From NCBI GenBank assembly GCA_029261835.1, contig JAJDAO010000008.1, forward strand, positions 1-32,429: a stretch of DNA of 32,429 nucleotides. The letters run 5' to 3'. Shown one piece after another: positions 22,846-32,286 of the stretch. A program made the translations under genes and the position numbers. The notes beneath the pieces are model-generated. The model was not told the origin of the DNA, did not search any database, and saw nothing but the letters and a program-made list of their open reading frames with translations. Numbering within the stretch: the first letter of the stretch is position 1; the number at the start of each line of letters is the position of its first letter. Source of the DNA: Deltaproteobacteria bacterium (GTDB lineage: Bacteria > Myxococcota_A > UBA9160 > UBA4427).

Positions 22846-24903
22846 CTAATCCGCCCTACCCCCACCCGTGACACCGGGGTCGCGCTCGCTCGTCTTGCTG
22901 TTCTGATCTGCCGGGATACTCATCTCGCTTGCGGCGGCCAGGATCTCCGGGCCCAGCCACTCTGCCAGCAGCCGCCCAGCCCTTACATCGAAGTGAACCC
23001 CGTCTGGGCGAGCATCCTCGATGCTTCCGAGGGAGCTGACGAATGATCCATCGGGACAAACGTGGCCGTGGAGGTCCACGAGACTCACCGCTGGCGAGCG
23101 GGAGCGCTGAAGCCTGAGCAAGTCTTGATTGAAGTAGCGAAGCGCGGTTGCGTCGAACAGCCCCCATCCCCTCAGCCGCTTCAGCGCGCCGTCCACTTTC
23201 TCGTGCGGGCTATCGGCTTGCTTTGTACAGGGTGATGTGAGCCATACCACGTGGGCTCCCTCGGAAGTGAAATCGTCGGTGACCTCTCCGTAGCGATCTA
23301 TCAGCCATTCATCGAACACGGGATCTCCGGGCCCCCGGAACTCGCTCCAACCGGGCGCACGACGCTTCACCAGGTCATCGCCACCAAAGAGGAAGACCAC
23401 TATGTCGGGACGCTTGCTGCGAGGCCAGCCGGGCAGCTCTGCGTGAAAGTCTGCACAGTGTGCCTGGAAGCTTTCAATCTGCTCGGCGGCCAACAGCCGC
23501 TCACCCTTCGTTAGAAGACCACAGGCGGTAAAGCTCTTGAGCTCGAACGTGGCCCGGCCGGTCGCCCTGCCCCACCGCATCAGCCCTCGTCCGATGCGGT
23601 CCGCCAAGGAATTGCCAATGATCAGGACACGAGGCGCGCCATCGTTGCCTTTGGCCGTTCCGCTCCCGAGCAATGCGATTCCTGAATCGTGCGCAGGTGA
23701 AGGCAGCTCCAGGGTCACGTCCACACTCGAGTCCTCGTCTGCCTGAGGCACGAGCAGAAGACCCGAGAAGACCGCAAGGCCAGCAATCGCAGCGAGCGGC
23801 GCAATCCATCGCCTCGGCCCCATGAAGGAGCGCTTCCCGCGAATCGGCGTCTCGATGTAGCGATGCGACAAGGCCGCGACGAAGAACGTGCCAACGAGCT
23901 TCACGATCACGAGTGGGAGCGTCGACAGGCCGAGATCGAGCGCATCGACCGCGACATAGAGCGGCCAGTGGTAGACGTAGAGCCCATACGAGATTCGCCC
24001 GGCATAGGTCAGCGCAGGAAACGACAGAAAGCGGGTCACTGGACCGCGCCTGATGCAGGCGAGGATGACCACCGACGTGGCGAGCGAATACGCGAGCGCT
24101 CCTCCGCGATAGAACCAGAGCTGCGTCTCTGATGTCGTGTACCAGAGCACGAAGCTGGCGACCAGCGCGACGACACCCAGGCCATTCACGACCCTATCTG
24201 CACGCCTGCCCTCGAAGAGCTTCGTGTTCCGGGCCCAGAGAGCGAAAAGGACACCGATCAGCATTTCTGCAGCCCGCGCATCCGTTCCGTAGTACGCGTG
24301 GCCAAGCGGTGTATTCGGGGTTCGGAGCATCACCATGGCTATCGTCGAAGCGACGACCAATCCTCCGGTGACCAGGACCAGCCGACGAACCGATCCTCTC
24401 CAAAGAGCGGCGACGACGATGAGCGGGAGGCCGAGATAGAACTGCTCCTCGACCCCGAGGCTCCAGAAATGCTGCACTGGAGAGGGGCTGAAGAAGATCG
24501 CGGTATAGCTGACGCCTGTAGCAACGAAGCGCCAGTTGGGGACGTAGAAGACTGCGGCCATGATGTCGCCGGCAAAGCCCGCGACTTCATCTGGACGGGC
24601 CAGCGTTGCGGTATAGAGGGCCGCACCGGCGAGGGCGAGCGTCGACGCTGGCATCAACCGCCGAATCCGACGCTCCCAGAATCCAGCGAGATCGATTCGG
24701 CCTTGCGCACTGTGTTCCGTGACGAGTTGTCCGCCGATCAGATAGCCGGAGAGTGTGAAGAACATGGAAAGGGCCAGGAACGCGCCGCTCGCCAATCCGA
24801 TGCCCAGGTGAAAGAGCAGCATCGTAAGCATGCCGGCGCCGCGTAGGCCATCGAGTGCAGCGAAATACGGCTGCGACGAAGCGTGCGTCCTTGTCGATTT
24901 CAC
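22846..24903 (-). CDS. Acyltransferase-3 / SGNH fusion (OafA-like O-acetyltransferase)
   Basis: The protein has 685 residues. The AT3 membrane domain (1 to about 385, ten or so helices) has the R-x10-H motif R21...H32 (LDGLRGAGMLTMLLFH), FWERRIRRLMPA (75-86) and FWSLGVEEQFYLGLP (146-160). Residues about 420-660 form a periplasmic SGNH domain with block I IIGNSLADRIG (nucleophile S432), a GG-D region (FLFGGDDLV) and the D-x-x-H pair in ARPDGVHFD. Such fusions pass an acetyl group across the membrane onto surface polysaccharide or peptidoglycan. The tail (NSKTSERDPGVTGGGRAD) is disordered. The start ATG at 24903 fits family starts. Confidence 0.93.
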   Translation of the reverse strand: MKSTRTHASSQPYFAALDGLRGAGMLTMLLFHLGIGLASGAFLALSMFFTLSGYLIGGQLVTEHSAQGRIDLAGFWERRIRRLMPASTLALAGAALYTATLARPDEVAGFAGDIMAAVFYVPNWRFVATGVSYTAIFFSPSPVQHFWSLGVEEQFYLGLPLIVVAALWRGSVRRLVLVTGGLVVASTIAMVMLRTPNTPLGHAYYGTDARAAEMLIGVLFALWARNTKLFEGRRADRVVNGLGVVALVASFVLWYTTSETQLWFYRGGALAYSLATSVVILACIRRGPVTRFLSFPALTYAGRISYGLYVYHWPLYVAVDALDLGLSTLPLVIVKLVGTFFVAALSHRYIETPIRGKRSFMGPRRWIAPLAAIAGLAVFSGLLLVPQADEDSSVDVTLELPSPAHDSGIALLGSGTAKGNDGAPRVLIIGNSLADRIGRGLMRWGRATGRATFELKSFTACGLLTKGERLLAAEQIESFQAHCADFHAELPGWPRSKRPDIVVFLFGGDDLVKRRAPGWSEFRGPGDPVFDEWLIDRYGEVTDDFTSEGAHVVWLTSPCTKQADSPHEKVDGALKRLRGWGLFDATALRYFNQDLLRLQRSRSPAVSLVDLHGHVCPDGSFVSSLGSIEDARPDGVHFDVRAGRLLAEWLGPEILAAASEMSIPADQNSKTSERDPGVTGGGRAD

Positions 24904-24989
24904 TATGACTTAGGCTCGCTGTCAGGTCCCGGATGATACGAACAGAGCATACGCCGCTCGCTTCAGCTGTGGCGTGGCGCGCGCCGTCC

Positions 24990-25211
24990 TTACCGAGTCG
25001 CGGTCACTCCTTCGCCGCGCGACCGCGCTGCGAGATCACCGGCCTCTCCTGAATCCGGGCGGCCAGCATAGTCCGGGCAAGTCGATTCGGCACGCCGGCA
25101 ATCATTCGCCGGCCTGCGGTCTCTGAGCAATGCCTCTGACGCTGGGTTGGACCGCCGGCCGTTCTCCTCCAGGATCAACCGACGCCGGATGATCCCGATC
25201 TCTCGGGCCAA
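24990..25211 (-). CDS. Short ORF directly after the 25217 gene; uncertain
   Basis: 73 codons start from TTG, 5 nt after the preceding stop on the same strand. The first half (LAREIGIIRRRLILEENGRR) has GC-ending codons and a helix-like pattern; the second half looks random. There is no ribosome site, and I know no family. The rest of 24904-25216 shows nothing supportable. Confidence 0.25.
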   Translation of the reverse strand: MAREIGIIRRRLILEENGRRSNPASEALLRDRRPANDCRRAESTCPDYAGRPDSGEAGDLAARSRGEGVTATR

Positions 25212-25216
25212 CGTGG

Positions 25217-25960
25217 CTAGCAGTGGAGGATCGAGCCTGAAGCAGCGAGCTTTGTCGTCGCGCTCTTGAACTCTGCGACCAGCGGTACGAAGCGCTGGGC
25301 CTGGTCCCTGGCAAAGGTGTCGCGGCAGAACACAATCAAGCTGATGAAGACCTCCCCCAGCAGGTAGATGCCGCCAATCCCAAAGACGGTCTTCACAGCG
25401 TGTTTCTCGACAAAGTCCTGGGCGACTATGATCGGTCGTCCCTTCTGGTCGACGCCTGTGGCTGCATCCGAGACATAGAACAGCCCGGCCCTCTTGCCGA
25501 TCATCTTGGCCACGATCTCGCTGTCCCGATCGTCGATCCAGTCCAGGTCAACACCGAGTTCGTTCAGCAGGCGCGAGATCATTGGGATTTGGTCGATGAA
25601 GTCAGCGGAAGCCAGAGGAATGACGGCGTGGTTGTTCGACGTCTTGCGGTCATTCCAGCCGGGCTCTTCGCCGCGGGTGCCGAGCAGTGAGAGCACCAGC
25701 GTGTCGTCATTGATTGTATGGACGATGCCCTGGGCCTGGGCGAGGCCATTCACGAGGTCCCTGTGGCCCTCGGGAAGCTTTCCGCAGGGTATCGTCGCGA
25801 AGAGCCGGATCAGCAGGGTTGACTCTCGGAATTGTTCGTAGATGCAATCGCAGAGGTTCTGTGCAGCTTCTTCAAGGTGGGTACAGCCGTTCGCGACCTC
25901 CGCGACCTTTGCTTTGAGATCGATGATCATCTGCGCTGACGCGCGCTCGATCGTGGCCAT
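25217..25960 (-). CDS. Conserved hypothetical protein, possible sensory domain
   Basis: The protein has 247 residues. ATG 25958-25960 follows GAGGGAGC; a longer frame adds a random N-terminus. After a helical start (MATIERASAQMIIDLKAKVAEV) come strongly patterned blocks: LIRLFATIPCGKLPEGHR, DTLVLSLLGTRGEEPGWNDR, HAVIPLASADFIDQIPMISRLL, GLFYVSDAATGVDQKGRPII, AQDFVEKHAVKTVFGIGGIYL and ISLIVFCRDTFAR. I recognise these blocks from conserved bacterial proteins, sometimes attached to signalling modules, but know no proven function. There is no signal peptide or obvious membrane helix, so it is probably cytoplasmic. Confidence 0.7.
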   Translation of the reverse strand: MATIERASAQMIIDLKAKVAEVANGCTHLEEAAQNLCDCIYEQFRESTLLIRLFATIPCGKLPEGHRDLVNGLAQAQGIVHTINDDTLVLSLLGTRGEEPGWNDRKTSNNHAVIPLASADFIDQIPMISRLLNELGVDLDWIDDRDSEIVAKMIGKRAGLFYVSDAATGVDQKGRPIIVAQDFVEKHAVKTVFGIGGIYLLGEVFISLIVFCRDTFARDQAQRFVPLVAEFKSATTKLAASGSILHC

Positions 25961-26087
25961 GAGTGCTCCCTCTCGTCGCCGTCGCTGGCGGCTAGCTCGG
26001 GCTACTGGAGCAGAGCTGCTGGTAGCCGGATACACGAAAGCCTAGGCGAACGACAAGCTCCTTGAGCCGGGAGTTCTCCCCACAGAG

Positions 26088-26271
26088 TCTAGCCCGAATT
26101 ATTCATGAAGCTCCGGCTGCGGCCGCACATCTGCTCGTTCTGGGGCGAGAAATCGGGGTTTGGCTACTCGACTTACTGCAAGTACGCCTCCGTGGCCAAA
26201 CCCCGTTTTCTCGCCCCAGAACGTCATCTGCACGGCCTCGCTACGAACCTTCATGAATAATCCGGGCTAGA
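26088..26271. repeat. Inverted-repeat element with 77-nt arms (MITE-like)
   Basis: The arms 26088-26164 and 26195-26271 are inverted copies of equal length around a 30-nt centre. They start TCTAGCCCG(A/G)ATTATTCATG and end CGGGGTTTGGC; the strongest inner match is GTTCTGGGGCGAGAAA. There is no coding capacity. The shape, equal arms and outer TCTAG suggest a non-autonomous mobile element, or a long structured RNA if transcribed. No clear flanking target duplication was recognised. Confidence 0.75.
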
Positions 26272-26437
26272 AGCTCCTCCGCCCTGTACCTATCGGGCCG
26301 ATGCCCGAACGGACGGCAGTTTCAAGGCGGAGGAAGCGGCGGCTCGGAGCGTGGCGGATCCGAAGCACGCGGGTACGACGGGGGCGCTATTCTTGCGGCC
26401 GTGTCTCGACCCCCCGCCTCGAACTCCACCCCCGTCC

Positions 26438-28312
26438 ATGGATGATGTGTACACGCCCAGCTGCCTAACTCGCGGCACCCGAACTCGCCGCCTCGCACTT
26501 CCCGCTTTGGCACTGCTGCTGATGACGCTACTGGCCTACCGGCCCGCGACCGAGGCGGGCTTCGTCTGGGACGACGATGCGAACGTCACTGAGAACCTGC
26601 CCCTTCGCAGCCTGGATGGCCTGTACTCCCTCTGGCTCGAGCCGGGCGCCACGACGCAGTACTACCCACTCGTGTACACCAGCTTCTGGCTCGAGTACGC
26701 ACTCTGGGAGCTGGAGCCCTTCGGCTACCACCTCGACAACATTCTCCTCCACACCGCCAACGCGATCTTGCTGTGGCGGCTACTGCTTCTGCTGGGGCTG
26801 CCCGGGGCGTGGCTCGCCGCAGCCGTCTTTGCGCTGCATCCCGTCCACGTCGAGTCCGTTGCCTGGGTAACCGAGCGCAAGAACGTGCTCTCCGGGCTCT
26901 TCTATCTCGCAGCCGCCTGGGCTTATCTACGCTTCGTCACGGACGCCGTGGCCACAGCCACGTCGAAGCAGCGCCGCCTCGGCTACGGAGCGACTCTGGC
27001 CCTGCTTCTCGCCGCCATCCTCAGCAAGAGCCCGACCGCCTCCCTACCCGCCGCTCTACTGCTCGTCGTATGGTGGAAGAAGGGCCGGCTCGGCAAGGCC
27101 GACGTGCTGCCGGTCTTGCCCTTGTTCGCCTTCGGGCTACCGATCGCCCTGCTCACGACGTTGCTCGAGAAGCGCGTGGGCAGCATGCTCGGCCTCGAGT
27201 GGGATCCGTCTCTGATCGAGCGTTTTCTGCTGGCCGGCCGAGCCAGTCTCTTCTACCTGGGGAAACTGCTCTGGCCGAGCCAGCTCACGTTCGTCTACCC
27301 GCGCTGGGACGTCGACGATTCGCAGCTCGGGCAGTACGGCTTCCTGCTGGCCGCGCTGATGATCGTTGCAGGCCTCTATTTCGTGCGCCATGCGCTGGGT
27401 CGTGGGCCGCTCGTGGCGGTTCTCTACTTCGGCGGGACCCTCGCGCCGGTGCTGGGCTTCCTCGAGATCTACTTCTTCCGCTTCTCCTTCGTGGCGGACC
27501 ACTGGCAGTACCTCGCGAGCATCGGGCCGATCGCACTCTTTGTCTGTGGCGGCATCGGACTGGCGAAGAGCTGCACCGGACCTCACGCGAAGACGGGTGT
27601 ACGCGTCCTTGCCGTCGCTCTGCTCGCGGTACTCGGCTCACTGACCTGGCAGCAGAGTCGCGCCTACGAGAGCAGCGAGTCGCTGTGGCGCGACTCGCTC
27701 GCGAAGAACGACGCGAGTCCGATGGTGCACTACAACCTCGCGCTCGAGCTGGAGGCACAGCGACGACTGCCCGAGGCGAAGGAGCACTACCGTTCGGCGA
27801 TCGCGCTGGGCCCCGAGGATCCCAACGCCTACAACAATCTGGCGCTCATGATGGCGGCGGAGGGGAACCCGCGCGCCGCCGTCGAGCTGCTTCGCGAGGC
27901 CGTGCGGGTCGCGCCCGATTTCGCGCGGGCGCGCTGGAATCTCGCAGAGCAGCTGCTGAAACAGCATCTATTCGAAGAGGCGGTGCTCCACTTCGAGCAC
28001 GCGCTGTCGCTACCGCTCCGCTGGAACGAGAGCCAGGAGACACTCGCGCGCTCGCACGTCCATTTCGGGAAGCTGCTGGCCGAGCACGAACGGGCCGAGC
28101 GGGCGCGCGAGCACTTCGAGCGTGCCCTCGCACTCGCGCCCGGGCTCGTGCCGGCCCGCATCCAGCTCGCCATGCTCGCACTGCAGGCCAGGGATCGCGC
28201 CGAGGCGATCGGGCATCTGCGGGCCGTGCTGAGGCAGCACCCCGATCACCGCCGCGCCGCGAAGCTGTTGAAGCACGCGCGCGGGCCGGCAACCTCGCGA
28301 AAGGCAGACTGA
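26438..28312 (+). CDS. TMTC-like membrane protein: GT-C-type helices plus C-terminal TPRs
   Basis: The protein has 624 residues from ATG 26438; a GTG at 26351 is also in frame, and neither has a clear ribosome site. The first helix (20-36) leads to a periplasmic loop with GFVWDDDANVTEN (D45-D47), the acidic motif of GT-C glycosyltransferases. Next come QYYPLVYTSFWLEYALW, HPVHVESVAWVTERKNVLSGLFYL and about ten helices. This matches bacterial relatives of eukaryotic TMTC O-mannosyltransferases. From about residue 460 there are four or five TPR units (MVHYNLALELEAQRRLPEAKEHY, NAYNNLALMMAAEGNPRAAVELL). The likely role is mannosyl or other sugar transfer to exported proteins, with TPRs for binding. 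Confidence 0.88.
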   Translation: MDDVYTPSCLTRGTRTRRLALPALALLLMTLLAYRPATEAGFVWDDDANVTENLPLRSLDGLYSLWLEPGATTQYYPLVYTSFWLEYALWELEPFGYHLDNILLHTANAILLWRLLLLLGLPGAWLAAAVFALHPVHVESVAWVTERKNVLSGLFYLAAAWAYLRFVTDAVATATSKQRRLGYGATLALLLAAILSKSPTASLPAALLLVVWWKKGRLGKADVLPVLPLFAFGLPIALLTTLLEKRVGSMLGLEWDPSLIERFLLAGRASLFYLGKLLWPSQLTFVYPRWDVDDSQLGQYGFLLAALMIVAGLYFVRHALGRGPLVAVLYFGGTLAPVLGFLEIYFFRFSFVADHWQYLASIGPIALFVCGGIGLAKSCTGPHAKTGVRVLAVALLAVLGSLTWQQSRAYESSESLWRDSLAKNDASPMVHYNLALELEAQRRLPEAKEHYRSAIALGPEDPNAYNNLALMMAAEGNPRAAVELLREAVRVAPDFARARWNLAEQLLKQHLFEEAVLHFEHALSLPLRWNESQETLARSHVHFGKLLAEHERAERAREHFERALALAPGLVPARIQLAMLALQARDRAEAIGHLRAVLRQHPDHRRAAKLLKHARGPATSRKAD

Positions 28313-28402
28313 GCCCGACATATCGCCACAGGCCATCCCTGATATATGCTTGTGAGGAGTCGGGCGCTTTTCGCTCGGCGATCAACTCGGGTGGTATTCG
28401 AC

Positions 28403-29932
28403 ATGAGCATGACTCGGCGGCAGTTTGTCGCTAGCGGCGCGATCCTCGCAGGCGGTTCGACGCTCAGCGGCTGCACGTCGTTCGTGCGCGCGCCCTTCGC
28501 GATCTCGCGAGACGAATACACCCGATTCGACGCAACGGACCTCGCGCGGCTGATTTCCGAGGGACAAGTGAGCCCGGGCGAGGTACTCGAGTGGGCGATC
28601 GCGCGTTGCGAGGCTGTGAACCCGCGACTCAACGCGGTGGTGATCAAGAACTTCGATCGCGCGCGCAGGGCCGCGTCGCAGCCCCTGCCCAAGGGCCCGC
28701 TGCGCGGGATCCCCTTTCTCCTGAAGGACCTCTTCGTGGAGCTCGAGGGAACGGTCACGACGCACGGATCTCGATTCTTTGCGAATCACGCGGCGAAGGG
28801 CACGAGCACCCTCATCACTCGCTACGAAGCGGCGGGGCTCGTCATCTTTGGCAAGACGGCCAGCCCTGAGTTTGGTTCGAACTCATCCACCGAATCGCTC
28901 CTCTGGGGCGACACACACAATCCCTGGGATCTCACCCGCAGCTCGGGCGGATCTTCGGGCGGCTCGGCCGTGGCGGTTGCGACCGGGATCGTGCCCGTCG
29001 CCCACGCGAGCGATGGCGGCGGATCGATCCGCATCCCCGCATCGTGTTGCGGAATCTTCGGTCTCAAACCCTCGCGCGGTCGCACACCACTGGGGCCGGC
29101 TGCCTTCGACAAAGCTGCTGGGCTCGGAGTCAACCACGTGGTATCGCGCAGCGTCCGCGACAGCGCGCTGCTGCTCGATGTTTCACACGGGCCCGCGTTC
29201 GGCGATCCCTACATCGCGCCGCCCCCAGCGCGGCGCTACGTAGAAGAAGTCGGCCGCGATCCGGGCCCCCTGCGCATCGGCCTGCAGCGCAAATCCGCGC
29301 TGCCGGTCGAGACCCACCCCGATTGCCTGCGCGCGCTCGAAGAGACGGCACGCCTCTGCGAGTCCCTCGGACACGAGATCGACGAAATCGAGCCACCGCC
29401 GCTCCCGGGAGAAGGACTCTGGCGTTCCTTCGGCGTCCTTCGCGGCACCTCCATCGCGATGGCCGTCGCCCGGCGTGAGCGCGAGCTCGCACGCAAGGTG
29501 ACCGCCGATGACCTCGAACCCAACAACTGGCACGCGTACCAGGAATCACTGCGCTACAGCGCGATCGATCACGAGACCGAACGCCAGTACATCTATTCGC
29601 TGGCACGCGAGATCGTCCTCCACCAGGACTCCTTCGACGCGGTGCTCTCTCCCACCCTTGCTGCGCCGCCGCCCAAGCTCGGCGTCTTGAACCCAAACAG
29701 CCCGAGCGAGGCTTTCGCGAACGCGGCGATGTCGATGGCGGGGTTCACCATCGCGTACAACGTTTCCGGACAACCTGCGATCACGGTTCCCCTGCACTGG
29801 AATGAAGAGGGGATTCCGATCGGGACGATGTTCGCCGGTCGCCCCGGAGCAGAGGGCACACTGCTGAGATTGGCCGGTCAACTGGAGCAGGCGCGACCCT
29901 GGGCCGACCGTCGGCCGAGAGAATTCGCGTAA
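28403..29932 (+). CDS. Tat-exported lipoprotein amidase (amidase-signature family)
   Basis: The protein has 509 residues. From ATG 28403 the N-terminus reads [18 protein letters not shown], a twin-arginine signal, followed by a perfect lipobox LSGC24. The amidase-signature catalytic triad is complete: K108 (FLLKDL), cis-Ser S185 (GGSSGGSA) and nucleophile S208 ([11 protein letters not shown]). The C-terminal part ([29 protein letters not shown]) fits amidases of the GatA/NylA-like group. It hydrolyses an amide outside the cytoplasm, on an unknown substrate. GatA itself is cytoplasmic, so this is not the tRNA amidotransferase. It lies 90 nt after the TPR gene and 110 nt before the oxidoreductase gene. 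Confidence 0.93.
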   Translation: MSMTRRQFVASGAILAGGSTLSGCTSFVRAPFAISRDEYTRFDATDLARLISEGQVSPGEVLEWAIARCEAVNPRLNAVVIKNFDRARRAASQPLPKGPLRGIPFLLKDLFVELEGTVTTHGSRFFANHAAKGTSTLITRYEAAGLVIFGKTASPEFGSNSSTESLLWGDTHNPWDLTRSSGGSSGGSAVAVATGIVPVAHASDGGGSIRIPASCCGIFGLKPSRGRTPLGPAAFDKAAGLGVNHVVSRSVRDSALLLDVSHGPAFGDPYIAPPPARRYVEEVGRDPGPLRIGLQRKSALPVETHPDCLRALEETARLCESLGHEIDEIEPPPLPGEGLWRSFGVLRGTSIAMAVARRERELARKVTADDLEPNNWHAYQESLRYSAIDHETERQYIYSLAREIVLHQDSFDAVLSPTLAAPPPKLGVLNPNSPSEAFANAAMSMAGFTIAYNVSGQPAITVPLHWNEEGIPIGTMFAGRPGAEGTLLRLAGQLEQARPWADRRPREFA

Positions 29933-30042
29933 GAGCCCCCGGGCGGCAACACGCCATCCACTCTTCCGAAGGGGCTCGCTTCCGCATCGAGCTCTGAAAC
30001 CGCAGATCCAGCCGCACCGCGCCGTCACAGTCGGGGCAAACG

Positions 30043-31416
30043 ATGGCCAAGGGGATCCGAATGACAAGTGCTCGGAATGAGATCCAAGAACCGACGAGAA
30101 GTGTCCCCGTCATGGCGGAGACGGACGTCCTGGTCGTTGGCAGTGGCCCAGCGGGCCTCTCGGCGGCGTTGGCGTCTGCGAGAGAAGGCGTCGATACCCT
30201 GCTGGTCGAGCGCTACGGGTGCTTCGGCGGGAACATCACGCAGGCCATGGTAGGTACGATCGCATGGTACCGGGCACAGAAGACCGTCGATGCGGGCGGC
30301 CTCGGCGTAGAGTTCGAAACGCGGGCGCTCGAGCTGGGAGCCAGCCTCGAAGATCACGAGGGGCAGGGACAGCTTCTGGACGCGGACATGTTCAAGGTCG
30401 TGGCCGACAGGCTGGTGCAGGACGCCGGTATCGTTCCGCTTCTCCACTGCTTTGGCGTCCACACGATCCTACAAGGCAGCACGATCAAGGGCATCATCAC
30501 CGAGAGCAAGTCCGGGCGGCAGGCCATTCTCGCCAAGCGGGTCATCGACGCCACCGGCGATGCCGATCTCGCCTTCCATGCTGGCGCGCCCAATGCGAAG
30601 CAGCCGAGGGGAGAAATGATGGGTTGCACAACCAGCTTCGGGAGCAGCGGTGTCGATGTGGCAGAGTTTCTCGCATACATCGCAGCCAACCCCTCCCGGC
30701 TGGGTGATTGGGCACAGCGCACTTCTGGCAAGGAAGACCAGATATTCTCGACCTGGATCGCAGAGCCCTTCAACAAGGCCAGAGAAGCCGGCGAGATGCC
30801 CGCCGACGCCACCGTGCTCGGCTATTGGGGCGGCCTCACAGAGGCCGGAGAGGCCACGAACATAAACGTTGCACACACTCTCGGCATAGACCCAACGGAT
30901 GTCTGGGATCTCACCCGGGCCGAAATGGACGGCCGCCAGAAGGCGATGTGGGCCGTGGCGGCACTGAAGAAGTACACGCCCGGCTTCCAGAATTGCAGGC
31001 TCCGATCGCTCAACTCATCCGTCGGAACGAGAGAATCGCGAAGGATCATCGGTGACTACACCCTGACCGAGTCCGACGTCAAGGGCCAGGCCCGCTTTGC
31101 CGACAGCATCGGGATCTTCCCGGAATTCCTGGACGCCTACGGCGAGGTGATCATGCCCACCACGGGACGCTACTTCCAGGTTCCCTACGGCATCCTGCTG
31201 CCGCAGCGCGTGGAGAACCTTCTCGTGGCGGGCAGGTGCGTCGCAGCGGACCGAGGCGCATTCTCCGCCACGCGTCAGATGATGTGCTGCTCGGTCACCG
31301 GACAAGGCGCAGGCGTGGCCGCGGCCGTTGCAGTCAAGGATGGGGTGTCGTGCAGGCGCGTGAAGATGCCAAAGGTCCAGCGCGCTCTCGAAGCACAAGG
31401 TGTCAGGATCGCTTAG
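30043..31416 (+). CDS. FAD-dependent oxidoreductase (FAD_oxidored type)
   Basis: The protein has 457 residues. ATG 30043 follows CGGGGC. The Rossmann FAD site VLVVGSGPAGLSAALASAREG (30-50) is followed by TLLVERYGCFGGNITQAMVG, where the conserved G-G-N/A block and Cys are typical of this family. VIDATGDADLAFHAGAP is the second signature. The C-terminal FAD loop reads PQRVENLLVAGRCVAADRGAFSATRQM, then TGQGAGVAAAVAV. Members oxidise unknown small metabolites or serve as dehydrogenase subunits. There is no signal peptide, so it is cytoplasmic. The next gene overlaps its last codons. Confidence 0.92.
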   Translation: MAKGIRMTSARNEIQEPTRSVPVMAETDVLVVGSGPAGLSAALASAREGVDTLLVERYGCFGGNITQAMVGTIAWYRAQKTVDAGGLGVEFETRALELGASLEDHEGQGQLLDADMFKVVADRLVQDAGIVPLLHCFGVHTILQGSTIKGIITESKSGRQAILAKRVIDATGDADLAFHAGAPNAKQPRGEMMGCTTSFGSSGVDVAEFLAYIAANPSRLGDWAQRTSGKEDQIFSTWIAEPFNKAREAGEMPADATVLGYWGGLTEAGEATNINVAHTLGIDPTDVWDLTRAEMDGRQKAMWAVAALKKYTPGFQNCRLRSLNSSVGTRESRRIIGDYTLTESDVKGQARFADSIGIFPEFLDAYGEVIMPTTGRYFQVPYGILLPQRVENLLVAGRCVAADRGAFSATRQMMCCSVTGQGAGVAAAVAVKDGVSCRRVKMPKVQRALEAQGVRIA

Positions 31417-32278
31417 CGGCGACCTGGCGTCGTGCCCGACTGAAGCATACTTTGTCTATCTGGGCGGACCCCGTCAGCGCTGCTGCTGGCTGGTTGACGC
31501 CGATCTGTTGGGCAGGCAGAGCTTGGAACTCGTCACCGTCACATCATATCGAGATGCGTACGAAGCCCATCTCGCTCGCGGTATTCTTGAAGCTGCGGGC
31601 ATAGAGGCATTCGTCGCCGATGAACACCTCGTGGGAGTCGATTGGCTCTACTCGCAAGCACTCGGCGGAGTCAAGCTTCGCGTAGCCGCTGAGTCTGCAG
31701 CCGAAGCGCGAGAACTGCTCGCATGGGCGGTCCTCGGCGACAGCGACGGCGGCGAAATCAATGCTGCTCCGGGTGAGCCCTGCCCCATGTGTGGCGCTGC
31801 CGCTGGATCGCGCGACAGCCTCGACACCCGGTTCCGGGCGGCCTCGCTGTGGCTCGGGTTTCCTCTCAGCCTCGGCGGCTATCGCTGGTCCTGCGCAGAA
31901 TGCGGCCACCGGTGGCGCTCGGTTCCACTCTACCGAGGCCCCGTGGCGGTCTTGGTGGAATTGGTCGCACTCATCGGGCTGCTCGCCGGCTGGTTGATAC
32001 GTCTGCCGTACGGCATTGCCGTCGGCTTGTCGGCCTACGCGCGAAACAGGGAGTTCTACTGCTGGTCCTGCGGATCGCCGTACTCGAGGCATCACCACAT
32101 CTGTCCAGAATGCGCAATCATTCTTCCGGACAGCAAGGCCTACGACGAACTCATCGAGCCGGGTCGACACTACGATGGGGCGTGCAGCAACTGCTACACG
32201 CCGTATGCCCTGGAAGACTACGGCGCCGATCGCGCCTCACGAGCATGCTCGCACTGTGGCGCCGAGCTTTCGGGCTAG
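31400..32278 (+). CDS. DUF2007-domain zinc-ribbon membrane protein
   Basis: The protein has up to 292 residues from a GTG that overlaps the previous gene by 17 nt. Recognisable sequence begins near residue 42 (LELVTVTSYRDAYEAHLARGILEAAGIEAFV), so a TTG start at 31523 is possible. The DUF2007 domain (about 43-110) ends KLRVAAESAAEARELL. CPMCG plus CAECG form a first zinc ribbon. Two close hydrophobic stretches (about 180-215) anchor it. CWSCG/CPEC and CSNC/CSHCG then form two further ribbon pairs. It is probably a small regulatory or assembly protein of the inner membrane; the function is unknown. Confidence 0.8.
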   Translation: MSGSLSGDLASCPTEAYFVYLGGPRQRCCWLVDADLLGRQSLELVTVTSYRDAYEAHLARGILEAAGIEAFVADEHLVGVDWLYSQALGGVKLRVAAESAAEARELLAWAVLGDSDGGEINAAPGEPCPMCGAAAGSRDSLDTRFRAASLWLGFPLSLGGYRWSCAECGHRWRSVPLYRGPVAVLVELVALIGLLAGWLIRLPYGIAVGLSAYARNREFYCWSCGSPYSRHHHICPECAIILPDSKAYDELIEPGRHYDGACSNCYTPYALEDYGADRASRACSHCGAELSG

Positions 32279-32286
32279 GAGCCTGA

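Noticed and set aside
26773..28434. A 553-codon open frame on the plus strand
   Set aside because: It lies in another frame of the TPR membrane gene, is Arg/Ala-rich without family motifs, and arises from high GC content.
28403..29932. GatA subunit of the tRNA amidotransferase
   Set aside because: A twin-arginine signal and lipobox show export, and no gatB or gatC is nearby.
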